Under the pieces are notes generated by a model. The model saw only the letters and a program-made list of their open reading frames with translations. It had not been told where the DNA came from and did not search any database. From the NCBI GenBank assembly GCA_964587515.1, contig CAZPMO010000064.1, forward strand, positions 1 to 23,687: DNA of 23,687 bases, in the 5' to 3' direction. Source of the stretch: CAZPMO01 sp964587515. Its GTDB lineage: Bacteria > Pseudomonadota > Alphaproteobacteria > MPNO01. Made by a program: the position numbers and the translations under genes. This document shows positions 6,909 through 15,229 of this stretch, piece after piece; the stretch's first letter is position 1, and the number at the start of each line of letters is the position of its first letter.

Positions 6909-9880
6909 CGCGCGGCTCCGAAAAGACGGAGCAGCCGTTGCCACCAGGACACCGCCGGCCGGGCACCGCCAACCTGCCCCACCAGCCGTTCGAAGAACTG
7001 CCCGATGACGATGCGCGCGGCGCCTTCCAGCATCCGGCCGCCGACCGCGGCGACCTTGCCGGAAATCTCCACATGGTAGTCGTAATCGACCCGCGTGCCG
7101 CCGTCGACCGGCGTAAGACGCACCACGCCGCCTCCGCGCGACGCGCCGAGCGGTCCGTCAAGCTCGCCCGCCAGGGTCGCCTTGCGCGGCGGATCGAGAT
7201 CGGAAAGCCGCACCTCGGCGCGGAACCTGCCGCGCACCGGCCCGACGCCCAGACTGACCTCGGCGCGATAACTGTTATCGCTGACCAGGTCGAGCGCATG
7301 GCAGCCGGGAATCACGGCGGCCAGCTTTTCGGGATCCAACAGGGTGCGCCAGACCTCTTCCGGCGGCGCCGGAACAACCGTTTCGCCGCGACCGGTCATG
7401 GCGTGTCCGGCGCTTGGCGGGGCGGGCTCCTGGACGGGCTTGCCTTCGGGCGGCGGCGGCTCGTCCGGATCCATGATCTCGCTGAGTTTTTCCGGCGTCA
7501 GCGGCAGCTTGATGTTTTCGATGTCGAGCGCGTCGCACACCGCGTTGGCGAGACAGACCGGCGTCGACATGCAGTTGCCCTCGGCGATTCCCTTGGCGCC
7601 CAGCGGCGTCAGAGGCGTCGGCGATTCCATGTGAAAGACCATGGGCTCCGGCACCTCATAGGCGGTCGGCACCAGATAATCGGCGAAGGTGCCCGACTTG
7701 AAACTGCCGTCCTCGCCGTAGATGAACTCCTCGTACAGCCCTTCGGCGAGCCCGTGGGTGTAGGAGCCGAGAAGCTGTCCTTCGGCGATCAGCGGGTTCA
7801 GTATCCGGCCGGCGTCGTGGATGGTCACATAGTGATCGATGCGCAACTCGGCGGTGTCGTGGTCGATTTCGATGCCGCAGAAGTCGAAGTTGAAACCGTA
7901 GGTCAGCGAGGTGTTGATACGGTCGTCCTTGTCGGGTGGCGTCAGTTCGGGCGGCGACCACACACCCTTTTCGCTGAGACCCGCTTCCATGCCGTCGGGC
8001 AGTCTGCCGGGCGACCAGTGCGCGGTTCCCGCCACTCGGTTGAAACTAAGAGAGTTCTCGGGATTGTCCTTGGCGAAAATCCTGCCGTCGGCGAATTCGA
8101 CCTGATCGAGCGGCACGTTGAGGTTCTGGGCCGCGATGCGCGACAACTTCTCGCGCATCGCGACGGCGGCGACATGGGTCGCGACCGCCGGACCGGCGGA
8201 GAACCGGCAGGAATAGCTGCCGGCGGCGATCGACCACGGGTCTTTCTGGGTATCGAGCTCCAGATTGCAGGTGATGTCCTTCAGTCCAAGGCCGAGCTGA
8301 TCCGCGACGATCTGGGACAGAATTGTCGCGTGCCCCTGACCCTGGGGCGTGGTGTCGGAGGTCACGCTGACCCCGCCGAACGGATCGATATTGACCGTCG
8401 ACATGGAGGTCGCGCCGTTCTGCTCGCCCCGCTCCAGGCGCTCGTCGTGGGTCAGAATGTTGCTGAGATACCCCATGTTCGACTGGGTCGGCTCGATCAC
8501 CGCGGCATAGCCGATGCCGTAGATGCGGCCTTCGGCGCGCGCCGCGTCGCGGCGTCGGAGCAACTCGTCCAGCTTGCCGTCCTTCGAGGCTATTTCCAGG
8601 GCGCGGGGATAATCGCCGGAATCCAGCTCGGCGCCGGCCGCCGCCTTGTAGGGCATGTCCGCCCCCGGCACCAGATTCTTGCGGATCACCTCCAGCGGAT
8701 CGAGGTCCAACTCGATGGCGATGCGGTGCATCACACGTTCAATGGCGTAGTAGATCTGCGGGCCGCCGAAACCGCGCACCATGCCCGACGGACACTTGTT
8801 GGTCATCACCAACCGGTTGACGATGGTCAGATTGGGAACCTTGTAGGCCCCGGTCATGACCCCGTGCATGCGATAGAGCGGGCCCGGCATGGGCGCGCGC
8901 ACATGGGCGCCGTAATCGTCGAGCTGGTCGAAGCGGAACGCGGTGACCGTCCCGTCCCTGGTGGCGGCGGCCTCGAGCCGAATAATTCGATTAGGCGCCA
9001 TGGTCGCGGCGGCGAGATGTTCGTAGCGGTCCTCGACCCATTTGATCGGCTTGCTGACGATGCGCGCGGCGAGCGACATCAAGACGATATAGGGGAAGAT
9101 GCCCACCTTGATGCCGAACCCGCCGCCGGAATAGGCCGGCGTGCGCAGGCGCAGCTTGGTGTCGGTGACCCTGAGCGCCCGGCTCATCACGGGATGGACC
9201 GAATAGGGCCCCTGGAAATTGGCCAGCACGTCGTAAACGCCCTCGGCCGGGTGATAATCGGCGACGACCACGAAGCCTTCGATGGGGGTGTGCGAGGAGC
9301 GCGGAAAATCGATCGTGAGATCGACCACGTGATCGGCGTCCTCGAACGCCTTTTCCGGATCGCCGTAGCGGAACTCGCGGCTCGACATCACGTTGGATTC
9401 GGCTTCTTCATGGATGCGCACCGCGTCCGGCTTCGCCGCTTCAAGCGGATCGACCACCGGCTCCAGCACCCGGTAGACCACATCGACGAGATCCACCGCG
9501 TCTTCGGCCTTGTAGCGGTCGTCCGCGATCACCAGCACCAGCGCCTCGCCCACATAGCGCACGCGGTCCACGGCCAGCGACCACAGCTTCATGGGCTGTT
9601 TGACGGCGTTAAGGAAGGGATCGCTCATTTCGCGAATATCGTCGCCGGTTATCACCGCGACCACGCCCGGCTGGGCCAGCGCCCGGGTCGCGTCGATCGA
9701 GACGATTTCGGCATGGGCATGGGGCGAGCGCAGCATGGCGGCGTGCAGGGTGTCGCTCCGGACCGGGAAATCGTCGGCGTAGCGCGCCTGGCCGCGCAGC
9801 AGGGTCTCGTCCTCGACCCGTTCCAGCGCCTGTCCCACAAGGGATTTGCGCTTCGTACTTTCCTCGATTACTTCGGCCAT
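6905..9880 (-). CDS. Molybdenum hydroxylase large subunit fused to a C-terminal CoxG (SRPBCC) domain
   Basis: A 991-residue fusion. Residues 1 to about 800 are the molybdopterin-binding subunit of a xanthine oxidase-family hydroxylase: an N-terminal aldehyde oxidase/xanthine dehydrogenase domain, GGGFGIK at 252-258, RGFGGPQ at 369-375, a GQGH loop, and the catalytic-base glutamate Glu767 (GAKGIAEG). A proline-rich linker (804-827) joins a complete CoxG-like domain from 828 (MTGRGETVVPAPPEEVW through GRMLEGAARIVIGQFF), ending in a Trp/Leu/Arg-rich tail. CoxG normally is a separate protein that recruits CO dehydrogenase to the membrane. The CO-dehydrogenase loop AYRCSFR is absent, so this is not a form I CO dehydrogenase. 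The ATG at 9880 is chosen because homology begins there; an in-frame ATG at 9937 has no ribosome site. It heads an operon with the FAD, 2Fe-2S and UbiD genes. The substrate is unknown, probably an aromatic or heterocyclic acid or its CoA ester. Confidence 0.93.
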   Translation of the reverse strand: MAEVIEESTKRKSLVGQALERVEDETLLRGQARYADDFPVRSDTLHAAMLRSPHAHAEIVSIDATRALAQPGVVAVITGDDIREMSDPFLNAVKQPMKLWSLAVDRVRYVGEALVLVIADDRYKAEDAVDLVDVVYRVLEPVVDPLEAAKPDAVRIHEEAESNVMSSREFRYGDPEKAFEDADHVVDLTIDFPRSSHTPIEGFVVVADYHPAEGVYDVLANFQGPYSVHPVMSRALRVTDTKLRLRTPAYSGGGFGIKVGIFPYIVLMSLAARIVSKPIKWVEDRYEHLAAATMAPNRIIRLEAAATRDGTVTAFRFDQLDDYGAHVRAPMPGPLYRMHGVMTGAYKVPNLTIVNRLVMTNKCPSGMVRGFGGPQIYYAIERVMHRIAIELDLDPLEVIRKNLVPGADMPYKAAAGAELDSGDYPRALEIASKDGKLDELLRRRDAARAEGRIYGIGYAAVIEPTQSNMGYLSNILTHDERLERGEQNGATSMSTVNIDPFGGVSVTSDTTPQGQGHATILSQIVADQLGLGLKDITCNLELDTQKDPWSIAAGSYSCRFSAGPAVATHVAAVAMREKLSRIAAQNLNVPLDQVEFADGRIFAKDNPENSLSFNRVAGTAHWSPGRLPDGMEAGLSEKGVWSPPELTPPDKDDRINTSLTYGFNFDFCGIEIDHDTAELRIDHYVTIHDAGRILNPLIAEGQLLGSYTHGLAEGLYEEFIYGEDGSFKSGTFADYLVPTAYEVPEPMVFHMESPTPLTPLGAKGIAEGNCMSTPVCLANAVCDALDIENIKLPLTPEKLSEIMDPDEPPPPEGKPVQEPAPPSAGHAMTGRGETVVPAPPEEVWRTLLDPEKLAAVIPGCHALDLVSDNSYRAEVSLGVGPVRGRFRAEVRLSDLDPPRKATLAGELDGPLGASRGGGVVRLTPVDGGTRVDYDYHVEISGKVAAVGGRMLEGAARIVIGQFFERLVGQVGGARPAVSWWQRLLRLFGAAR

Positions 9881-9957
9881 TCGATCATATTCCCGGGTTT
9901 TCGTGGTAAATTTTGGCCTCTGGAGCGACGCCCCCATCGGACGTGAAAAAGACCTAT

Positions 9958-9974
9958 TTGACGGCCCACGTCAA
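9958..9974. promoter_or_regulatory. Operator-like inverted repeat between divergent operons
   Basis: TTGACG (9958-9963) and CGTCAA (9969-9974) form a perfect six-base inverted repeat with a five-base spacer. It lies in the 193-base gap between the divergent Mo-hydroxylase operon and the CoA-ligase operon. Each arm resembles a -35 hexamer facing one of the two operons, though I see no convincing -10 for either. It could bind a dimeric regulator controlling both directions. Based on symmetry and position only. Confidence 0.35.
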
Positions 9975-10073
9975 CTATTGCATGAAGCTCAAGACAGAGG
10001 CGGCGCGGTGCTGTTAATCTGGCCTTGGAAGCCTCGAAAAACGGCGGTGAAAGAAGCTAACTGGGAGTTTGGG

Positions 10074-11651
10074 ATGCAAGACAATATCGTGACCGTCGAT
10101 GAGGCGGCGAGCCCGCCGACCCTGAATTTTGCGCCTGTTTTCAACGTGGCGGTGCCGTTCGTCGACCGGCACCTCGATGAAGGCCGCGCGCAAAAGCCAG
10201 CGATCCTGACGGTGGACGAGACGGTGACCTATGGCGAGCTGGCCGAACGGGTCAACCGCTGCGGAAATCATTTCAAGTCGCTTGGGATCGACGCCGGCGA
10301 GCGCGTCCTGATGATGGTCAAGGATTGTCCCGAATTCATGTACGCGTTCTTTGGGGCCGTGAAAGCGGGAGTAATCCCGGTGCCGGTGAATACCATGCTG
10401 CGCGCCGACGACTATCGCTTCATGATCGACGATTCCGAATGCACCGCCCTGTTGTATAGCCCCGAATTCGCCGAAACGGTCGAAAGCGCCCTGGCCCAGG
10501 CCAACCACAAGCCGGCGCATACATTGGTTGCGACGGGTCCCGGCGGGCTGACGGAGCAGATGGAAAAGGAGTCGGTGGAATTGGCGCCGGCCCGAACCGC
10601 CGTCATGGACGATTGTTTCTGGCTTTATTCGTCGGGCTCGACGGGCTATCCAAAGGGCGTCGTCCATTCCCATCGCGACATGGTGTGCACCGGCCACCGC
10701 GTGACGGTGCAGACCCATGAGCTGACCGAGGACGACTCGTTTTTTTCCGCCAGCAAGCTGTTTCATTCCTACGGCTTCGGCAACGCGCTGACGTTTCCGT
10801 TATGGGTCGGCGGCACCGCGGTGCTGAGCGATCGCCGGGTCTCGCCCGACATGACGTTCGAGTTGATCGAGCAGCTCAATCCGACGGCGTTCTATGGCGT
10901 GCCGACGCTTTACGCGCAGCAGCTTCAGGCCCTGGAATCGGCCAACCCGGATCTGTCATCGCTCAAAAGATGCCTGTCGGCCGGCGAGGCGCTGCCGGGC
11001 GACGTCTTCCGCCGCTGGAAGGAGAAAACCGGGCTAGACATCCTCGACGGGCTGGGCTCGACGGAAATGCTGCACATGTTCATCGCCAACACCACAAAGA
11101 CCAAAATCAAACCGGGCTCGTCGGGCCTCGTCGTCCCCGGTTACGAGGTCAAGATCGTCGATGACGACCACAACCCGGTGGAACAGGGCGAGATTGGCGT
11201 GCTTCTGGCCAAGGGCGAGTCCAACGCGACGTGCTACTGGAAAAACCCCGAAAAGACCGAAGCCACCATGCTGGGCGAATGGATGAACACCGGCGACATG
11301 TATTACCAGGACGAGGACGGCTATTTCGTCTATTGCGGACGCGGCGACGACATGATGAAGGTGGGTGGGCTCTGGTGTTCACCGTTCGAGATCGAGGCGC
11401 GGCTGATCGAACATCCCAAGGTGCTGGAAGCCGCCATCGTCGGGCGCGAAGATGACGAAGGCCTGACAAAACCGGAGGCCTTCGTGGTGCTCAACGATCA
11501 TGCGGACGCGGGCGACGCCATGGGCGATGATCTGCGCGCCCACTGCCGCGACGGGCTCGACCATTACAAATATCCGCGCTGGTTCAATTTCGTCGAGGAT
11601 CTGCCCAAGACCGCGACCGGCAAGATCCAGCGGTTCCGGCTGCGCGAATAG
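10074..11651 (+). CDS. Benzoate-CoA ligase-like acyl-CoA synthetase
   Basis: A 525-residue AMP-forming acid-CoA ligase of the benzoate-CoA ligase group, which activates aromatic carboxylic acids with ATP and CoA in the cytosol. Motifs in order: the P-loop YSSGSTGYPKGVVHSH, the benzoate-ligase-type segment LFHSYGFGNALTFPLWVGG, the adenine-binding GLGSTEM, MNTGDMY, the hinge region YCGRGDDMMKVGG, and the C-terminal catalytic lysine Lys517 (TATGKIQR). The ATG at 10074 follows GGGAG by a few bases and gives the normal family length; the frame stays open upstream without a ribosome site. It is divergent from the Mo-hydroxylase/UbiD operon and starts a plus-strand operon with a GST and a quinone oxidoreductase. 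The context fits activation of an aromatic or heteroaromatic acid before or after Mo-dependent hydroxylation. The substrate could be benzoate, a hydroxybenzoate or a heteroaromatic acid such as furoate. Confidence 0.9.
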   Translation: MQDNIVTVDEAASPPTLNFAPVFNVAVPFVDRHLDEGRAQKPAILTVDETVTYGELAERVNRCGNHFKSLGIDAGERVLMMVKDCPEFMYAFFGAVKAGVIPVPVNTMLRADDYRFMIDDSECTALLYSPEFAETVESALAQANHKPAHTLVATGPGGLTEQMEKESVELAPARTAVMDDCFWLYSSGSTGYPKGVVHSHRDMVCTGHRVTVQTHELTEDDSFFSASKLFHSYGFGNALTFPLWVGGTAVLSDRRVSPDMTFELIEQLNPTAFYGVPTLYAQQLQALESANPDLSSLKRCLSAGEALPGDVFRRWKEKTGLDILDGLGSTEMLHMFIANTTKTKIKPGSSGLVVPGYEVKIVDDDHNPVEQGEIGVLLAKGESNATCYWKNPEKTEATMLGEWMNTGDMYYQDEDGYFVYCGRGDDMMKVGGLWCSPFEIEARLIEHPKVLEAAIVGREDDEGLTKPEAFVVLNDHADAGDAMGDDLRAHCRDGLDHYKYPRWFNFVEDLPKTATGKIQRFRLRE

Positions 11652-11660
11652 AAGAGCGCG

Positions 11661-12401
11661 ATGCTTGAGCTATACCATTCGTGGGATTCGTTCTGTTCCT
11701 TCAAGGTCCGGTTGTGCCTGGCGGAAAAGGGGCTCGACTGGACCGGCCACTATCTCGACCTGATGGCGTTCGACAATCTGCGCCCCGATTACCTGAAGCT
11801 GAACCCCAACGGGGTGGTGCCGACGCTGGTCGATGACGGCACGGTCATCGTCGAATCCTCGATCATCAACGAATATCTCGACGATCAATACCCGGACGTT
11901 CCCCTGCGGCCCGAAAGCGCCCGCGCCCGCGCGCGGATGCGACTGTGGGTGCAGCACGAGGAAGACGAGCTTTTCATCGCCGTGCGGCCGGCCTCGCTGA
12001 ACCTGATGATGAAACAGGTGCTTGGCCGCTACACCGAAGAAGAGCTCGACGAGCGCCTCGCCCATCACCCGCGCCAGGACCGGGTCGGGTTCCTGAAAAA
12101 GACGTTCAAGGCGCCTTATGATCCGGACGCGGTCGAAAAATCGCGACGCCGGCTGGCGTCGGCGTTGGCGCGCATGGAAGAGACGCTTTCGGAATCACCG
12201 TGGCTCGCCGGAGACATCTATTCGCTCGCCGACATCGCCGCCGCGCCCGTCATCGACCGCATCGAGCATCTCGGCATGGCCGATCTGTGGCAAGACCTGC
12301 CGGGAGTCGGTGACTGGGTCGGGCGGCTCACGGCGCGATCCGCCTACCGCAATGCCCTGCCGCTGGACGATTTCCGCCTGCCGGTTGCGGCCACCGGATA
12401 G
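11661..12401 (+). CDS. Glutathione S-transferase family protein
   Basis: A 246-residue GST-fold protein. The N-terminal thioredoxin-like domain has HSWDSFCSFKVRLCLAEKG (Cys12 and Ser10/Ser13 near the active-site position), the cis-proline loop GVVPTL (Pro54) and the glutathione-binding Glu65-Ser66. The helical C-terminal domain is longer than in GstA-type enzymes, with an extra segment at about 115-150 (MMKQVLGRYTEEELDERL) before YSLADIAAAPVIDRIEHLG. It resembles the group holding beta-etherases and other catabolic GSTs more than the beta-class GST at 3541. It starts nine bases after the CoA ligase, with only a weak ribosome site, so it is probably co-transcribed. The reaction is unknown; a glutathione-dependent isomerisation or ether/thioether cleavage in the same pathway is possible. 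Confidence 0.87.
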   Translation: MLELYHSWDSFCSFKVRLCLAEKGLDWTGHYLDLMAFDNLRPDYLKLNPNGVVPTLVDDGTVIVESSIINEYLDDQYPDVPLRPESARARARMRLWVQHEEDELFIAVRPASLNLMMKQVLGRYTEEELDERLAHHPRQDRVGFLKKTFKAPYDPDAVEKSRRRLASALARMEETLSESPWLAGDIYSLADIAAAPVIDRIEHLGMADLWQDLPGVGDWVGRLTARSAYRNALPLDDFRLPVAATG

Positions 12402-12481
12402 GCCGGTTCCGATCGGCTTGTTTACGGGGGTCGCGGGTATTAAGTTGCCGGCCAATCGAACGCACCAGAAGGATCAAGATC

Positions 12482-13480
12482 ATGCGCGGCGTCGTCATTC
12501 ACGAATTCGGCCCAGTGGACTCACACAAGGTGGAGGAGTTTCCGACGCCCGAAATCGGCCCCGAGGAAATTCTGATCGACGTCCACATCATCGGCGTTAA
12601 TTTTCCCGACACATTGATGGTTCAGGGGCTTTATCAGACCAAGCCGGAACGGCCTTTCGTGCCGGGTCGCGACGCGGCCGGCGTGGTCACCGCGGTCGGC
12701 GGCAATGTCAGCAATTTCAAACCCGGCGACCGGGTCGCCGCGCAGGTCCGCTGGGGCGCCTACGCCGAACAGCTGGCCGCGCCGCAGGATCGTTGCGTCC
12801 ACATCCCGGACGGCATGGATTTCGCTTCCGCCGCCGCCATGGGCACGGTCTATCCCACCGCCCACGTCTCTTTGATGGTGCGCGGTAATTACAAGACCGG
12901 CGAATCCGTGCTGGTCAACGGCGCCGCCGGCGGCATCGGACTGGCGGCGGTCCAGATCGCCAAGGCCAAGGGCGCGATGGTCATCGCCGGCGACATCTCC
13001 GACGAAAAGCGCCAGCTCGCGCTCGACAACGGCGCCGACCACGCAATCGATCTCTCGGTCGACGATCTGCGCGAGAATTTGCGCCATCAGGTGTTCCCGT
13101 TCACCGACGGAAAAGGCGTCGATATCTGCATCGATCCGATCGGCGGCGACGTGTTCGACGGCTCGCTGCGGGCGCTCGCCTTCGCCGGGCGCATCATCAC
13201 CGTGGGCTATGTCTCCGGCCGCATCCCCGAGGCCCGGGCGAACTATTTCAACGTGAAGAATCTAACGCTCGCGGGCATCTCGCTCGACCTCTATTTCCGC
13301 TATGAGCCCGAGACCGTGAGCGCGGCCATCGCCGATCTGTTCGACATGTTCGTCAAGGGGCAGATCAAGCCCGAGCTGACCGCGACCTACCCGATGGATG
13401 ACTTCGCGTCCGTGATGAAGATGTTCGGCGAAGGCAAGACCAAGGGCAAGATCGTCCTGAGCACCGGCAAGGGCGACTGA
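12482..13480 (+). CDS. Zinc-independent NADPH:quinone oxidoreductase (MDR superfamily)
   Basis: A 332-residue medium-chain dehydrogenase/reductase of the quinone oxidoreductase type. The N-terminal GroES-like domain has the PGRDAAGVVTAVGGNV stretch (61-76) and PGDRV (81-85). The Rossmann motif NGAAGGIGLAAVQIAK starts at 146. The catalytic and structural zinc cysteines of alcohol dehydrogenases are missing, as expected for this subgroup, which reduces quinones or alpha,beta-unsaturated carbonyls (including some enoyl-CoA esters) with NADPH. AGAAGGA upstream of the ATG is a good ribosome site. Eighty bases separate it from the GST gene, so it may be the third gene of that operon or have its own start. 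Its TGA ends three bases from the stop of the convergent hyuB. Family certain, substrate unknown. Confidence 0.9.
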   Translation: MRGVVIHEFGPVDSHKVEEFPTPEIGPEEILIDVHIIGVNFPDTLMVQGLYQTKPERPFVPGRDAAGVVTAVGGNVSNFKPGDRVAAQVRWGAYAEQLAAPQDRCVHIPDGMDFASAAAMGTVYPTAHVSLMVRGNYKTGESVLVNGAAGGIGLAAVQIAKAKGAMVIAGDISDEKRQLALDNGADHAIDLSVDDLRENLRHQVFPFTDGKGVDICIDPIGGDVFDGSLRALAFAGRIITVGYVSGRIPEARANYFNVKNLTLAGISLDLYFRYEPETVSAAIADLFDMFVKGQIKPELTATYPMDDFASVMKMFGEGKTKGKIVLSTGKGD

Positions 13481-13483
13481 CGA

Positions 13484-15220
13484 CTACCCGTTGCGAGCGC
13501 CGCGAAGAGACGCGGTCGCGGCGGCGTCGATTTCGCCGTCGACGGTAAACGCGACGCCATAGGCGTCACGCGCTATTTCGCTTGAAATCAGCCCTGCCTG
13601 CAGATCCGCCGCCACCAGCGCCGGATCGCGCATCCTGGGATCGCCGAGACCGCCGCCGCCCGGCATCTCGATGATCACCCGTTCGCCGGTTGCAATGGTC
13701 TGGGTTCCCTTGCCGTCAAGCTGCCCGCCCGAAGCGAGGCTGACATTGCCGGCAGCGCCCGCGCCGCCGCCGTCACGGCCCCTGGGCGGGTGGTCTATGC
13801 GGTCGTAGAGCGCGCTGAACGCAAACGGCGCTTCTTCCAGCAACCCGACTTCCATGACCTGTCCGAGCCCGCCGCGATACGCGCCGACGCCGCCGGAATC
13901 CTCGCGGTACTCCTTGCGCCAGACGATGAGCGGCGAAATCGCCTCGGTGATCTCGATGGGAACGTTGCGCACGCCGCTGGGAAAAGCGGTGGCGGACAGC
14001 CCGTCCTTGCCGGGCCGCGCGCCGGTCCCGCCGGAATGGAAACCCAGCACCGTGAACGGCTGGGCGTCGACCAGTTCGCGGGGATCGGTGTCGACCCGTC
14101 CCGGCCCACCGAAACAGTACAGATTCCAGAGACACGACGTGCCTTCCGCCGGCACCGCATTGTCGAGCGCCTGGTTCAGGCAGCCGAACACCACGTCGGG
14201 CAGCATCTGTCCGGTGACATGGCGGACCGCGACCGGCGCGGGGTGTTCGGCGTTCAGAATGGTTCCCTTGGGCGCGGTGACGCGAATCACCGAGAGCGAG
14301 CCGTCATTGTTGGGTACGGCGGGGGCGACGATGCATTTGACGCCGAACGACGCATAGGCCTCGGTGTAGCAGACGGGCACGTTGATACCGTATGACGAAA
14401 TGCCGGACGTTCCCGCGAAATCCACATCGATGCCGGTCTCGCCGATGGTCATGGTGGCCACCAGGTCGATCGGCTCTTCGTGACCGTCGATGCGCATGGA
14501 ATTGGAATATGAGCCCGGTTTCAGCTTGGCGATAGCCTCCAGCGTCGCCGTCCTGGAGCGGTCGAGAATGTGCTCGCCGATGCGGTCGAGATCGTTGATC
14601 CCGAACTCGTCCATCATCTCGACCAGGCGGCGGCAGGCGATATCGTTGCAGGTGGCGAGCGAATGGAGGTCGCCGATCACCTGTACCGATTCCCGCACAT
14701 TGGCGCCGACGATGTCGATCAGCGCATCTTCCAGCTTGCCCGCGCGGGCGAACCGCATCAGCGGGATATACAGCCCTTCCTCGTAGATCTGACGCCCGTC
14801 CGAAGTCATGCCGCGGCCGCCCACATCGACCACATGACAGGTGCTGGCGAACAGGGCGGCGATGCGCCCGTCGCGGAAGGCCGGCGTCACGAACGTGAAA
14901 TCGTGCAGGTGGCCGGTCCCCTTCCACGGATCGTTGGTCAGGAAAATGTCGCCTTCGGACATGGTCTCGATCGGAAACTTGTCGAGGAAATGGCCGACCG
15001 ATCGCGCCATGGCGTTGACGTGGCCGGGCGTGCCGGTGACCGCCTGGGCCAGCATCCTGCCCGACGCATCGAATATTCCGGCCGACAGATCGCCCGCCTC
15101 TCGAGTCGAGGTCGAGAAGCCGGTGCGGATCAATGTCTGAGCCTGTTCCTCGACCACTGCGATCAGGCGGTCCCACATGAGTTGCAGGCGGATGGGCGAC
15201 AACGGATCGTTGGCGGTCAT
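13484..15220 (-). CDS. hyuB: Hydantoinase B / oxoprolinase-type subunit (HyuB)
   Basis: A 578-residue HyuB-family subunit. With HyuA it forms ATP-dependent amidohydrolases or carboxylases (N-methylhydantoinase, 5-oxoprolinase, caprolactamase, acetone/acetophenone carboxylase). Family signatures are the N-terminal IDxSG-like FDASGRMLAQA, the metal-site segment NDPWKGTGHLHDF (Asp97, His104, Asp107), and STCHVVDVGG (His129). The Gly-rich C-terminal part, including the GGGGLGDP-type stretch, is also typical. GAGGAG lies five bases before the ATG. The gene follows hyuA after nine bases, so the pair is one operon. The length is normal. The stop is three bases from that of qor on the other strand. 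No third or gamma subunit is present, which argues against acetone carboxylase and for a hydantoin, lactam or oxoproline hydrolase. Confidence 0.93.
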   Translation of the reverse strand: MTANDPLSPIRLQLMWDRLIAVVEEQAQTLIRTGFSTSTREAGDLSAGIFDASGRMLAQAVTGTPGHVNAMARSVGHFLDKFPIETMSEGDIFLTNDPWKGTGHLHDFTFVTPAFRDGRIAALFASTCHVVDVGGRGMTSDGRQIYEEGLYIPLMRFARAGKLEDALIDIVGANVRESVQVIGDLHSLATCNDIACRRLVEMMDEFGINDLDRIGEHILDRSRTATLEAIAKLKPGSYSNSMRIDGHEEPIDLVATMTIGETGIDVDFAGTSGISSYGINVPVCYTEAYASFGVKCIVAPAVPNNDGSLSVIRVTAPKGTILNAEHPAPVAVRHVTGQMLPDVVFGCLNQALDNAVPAEGTSCLWNLYCFGGPGRVDTDPRELVDAQPFTVLGFHSGGTGARPGKDGLSATAFPSGVRNVPIEITEAISPLIVWRKEYREDSGGVGAYRGGLGQVMEVGLLEEAPFAFSALYDRIDHPPRGRDGGGAGAAGNVSLASGGQLDGKGTQTIATGERVIIEMPGGGGLGDPRMRDPALVAADLQAGLISSEIARDAYGVAFTVDGEIDAAATASLRGARNG

Positions 15221-15229
15221 GGGGGCTCC

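Noticed and set aside
6905..9880. Identification of the Mo hydroxylase as carbon monoxide dehydrogenase because of the CoxG domain
   Set aside because: The diagnostic AYRCSFR loop is replaced by MVRGFGGPQ, and no CO dehydrogenase accessory genes are present.
9881..9937. An upstream ATG at 9937 as the start of the Mo hydroxylase large subunit
   Set aside because: No ribosome site precedes it, the extra 19 residues do not look conserved, and it would consume part of the divergent regulatory region.
6764..9946. A 1060-codon open frame on the plus strand opposite the Mo hydroxylase large subunit
   Set aside because: Its translation is rich in Arg, Gly and His with no recognisable domain, and it lies exactly antisense to a gene with clear motifs. 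Long antisense frames are common in GC-rich coding DNA.
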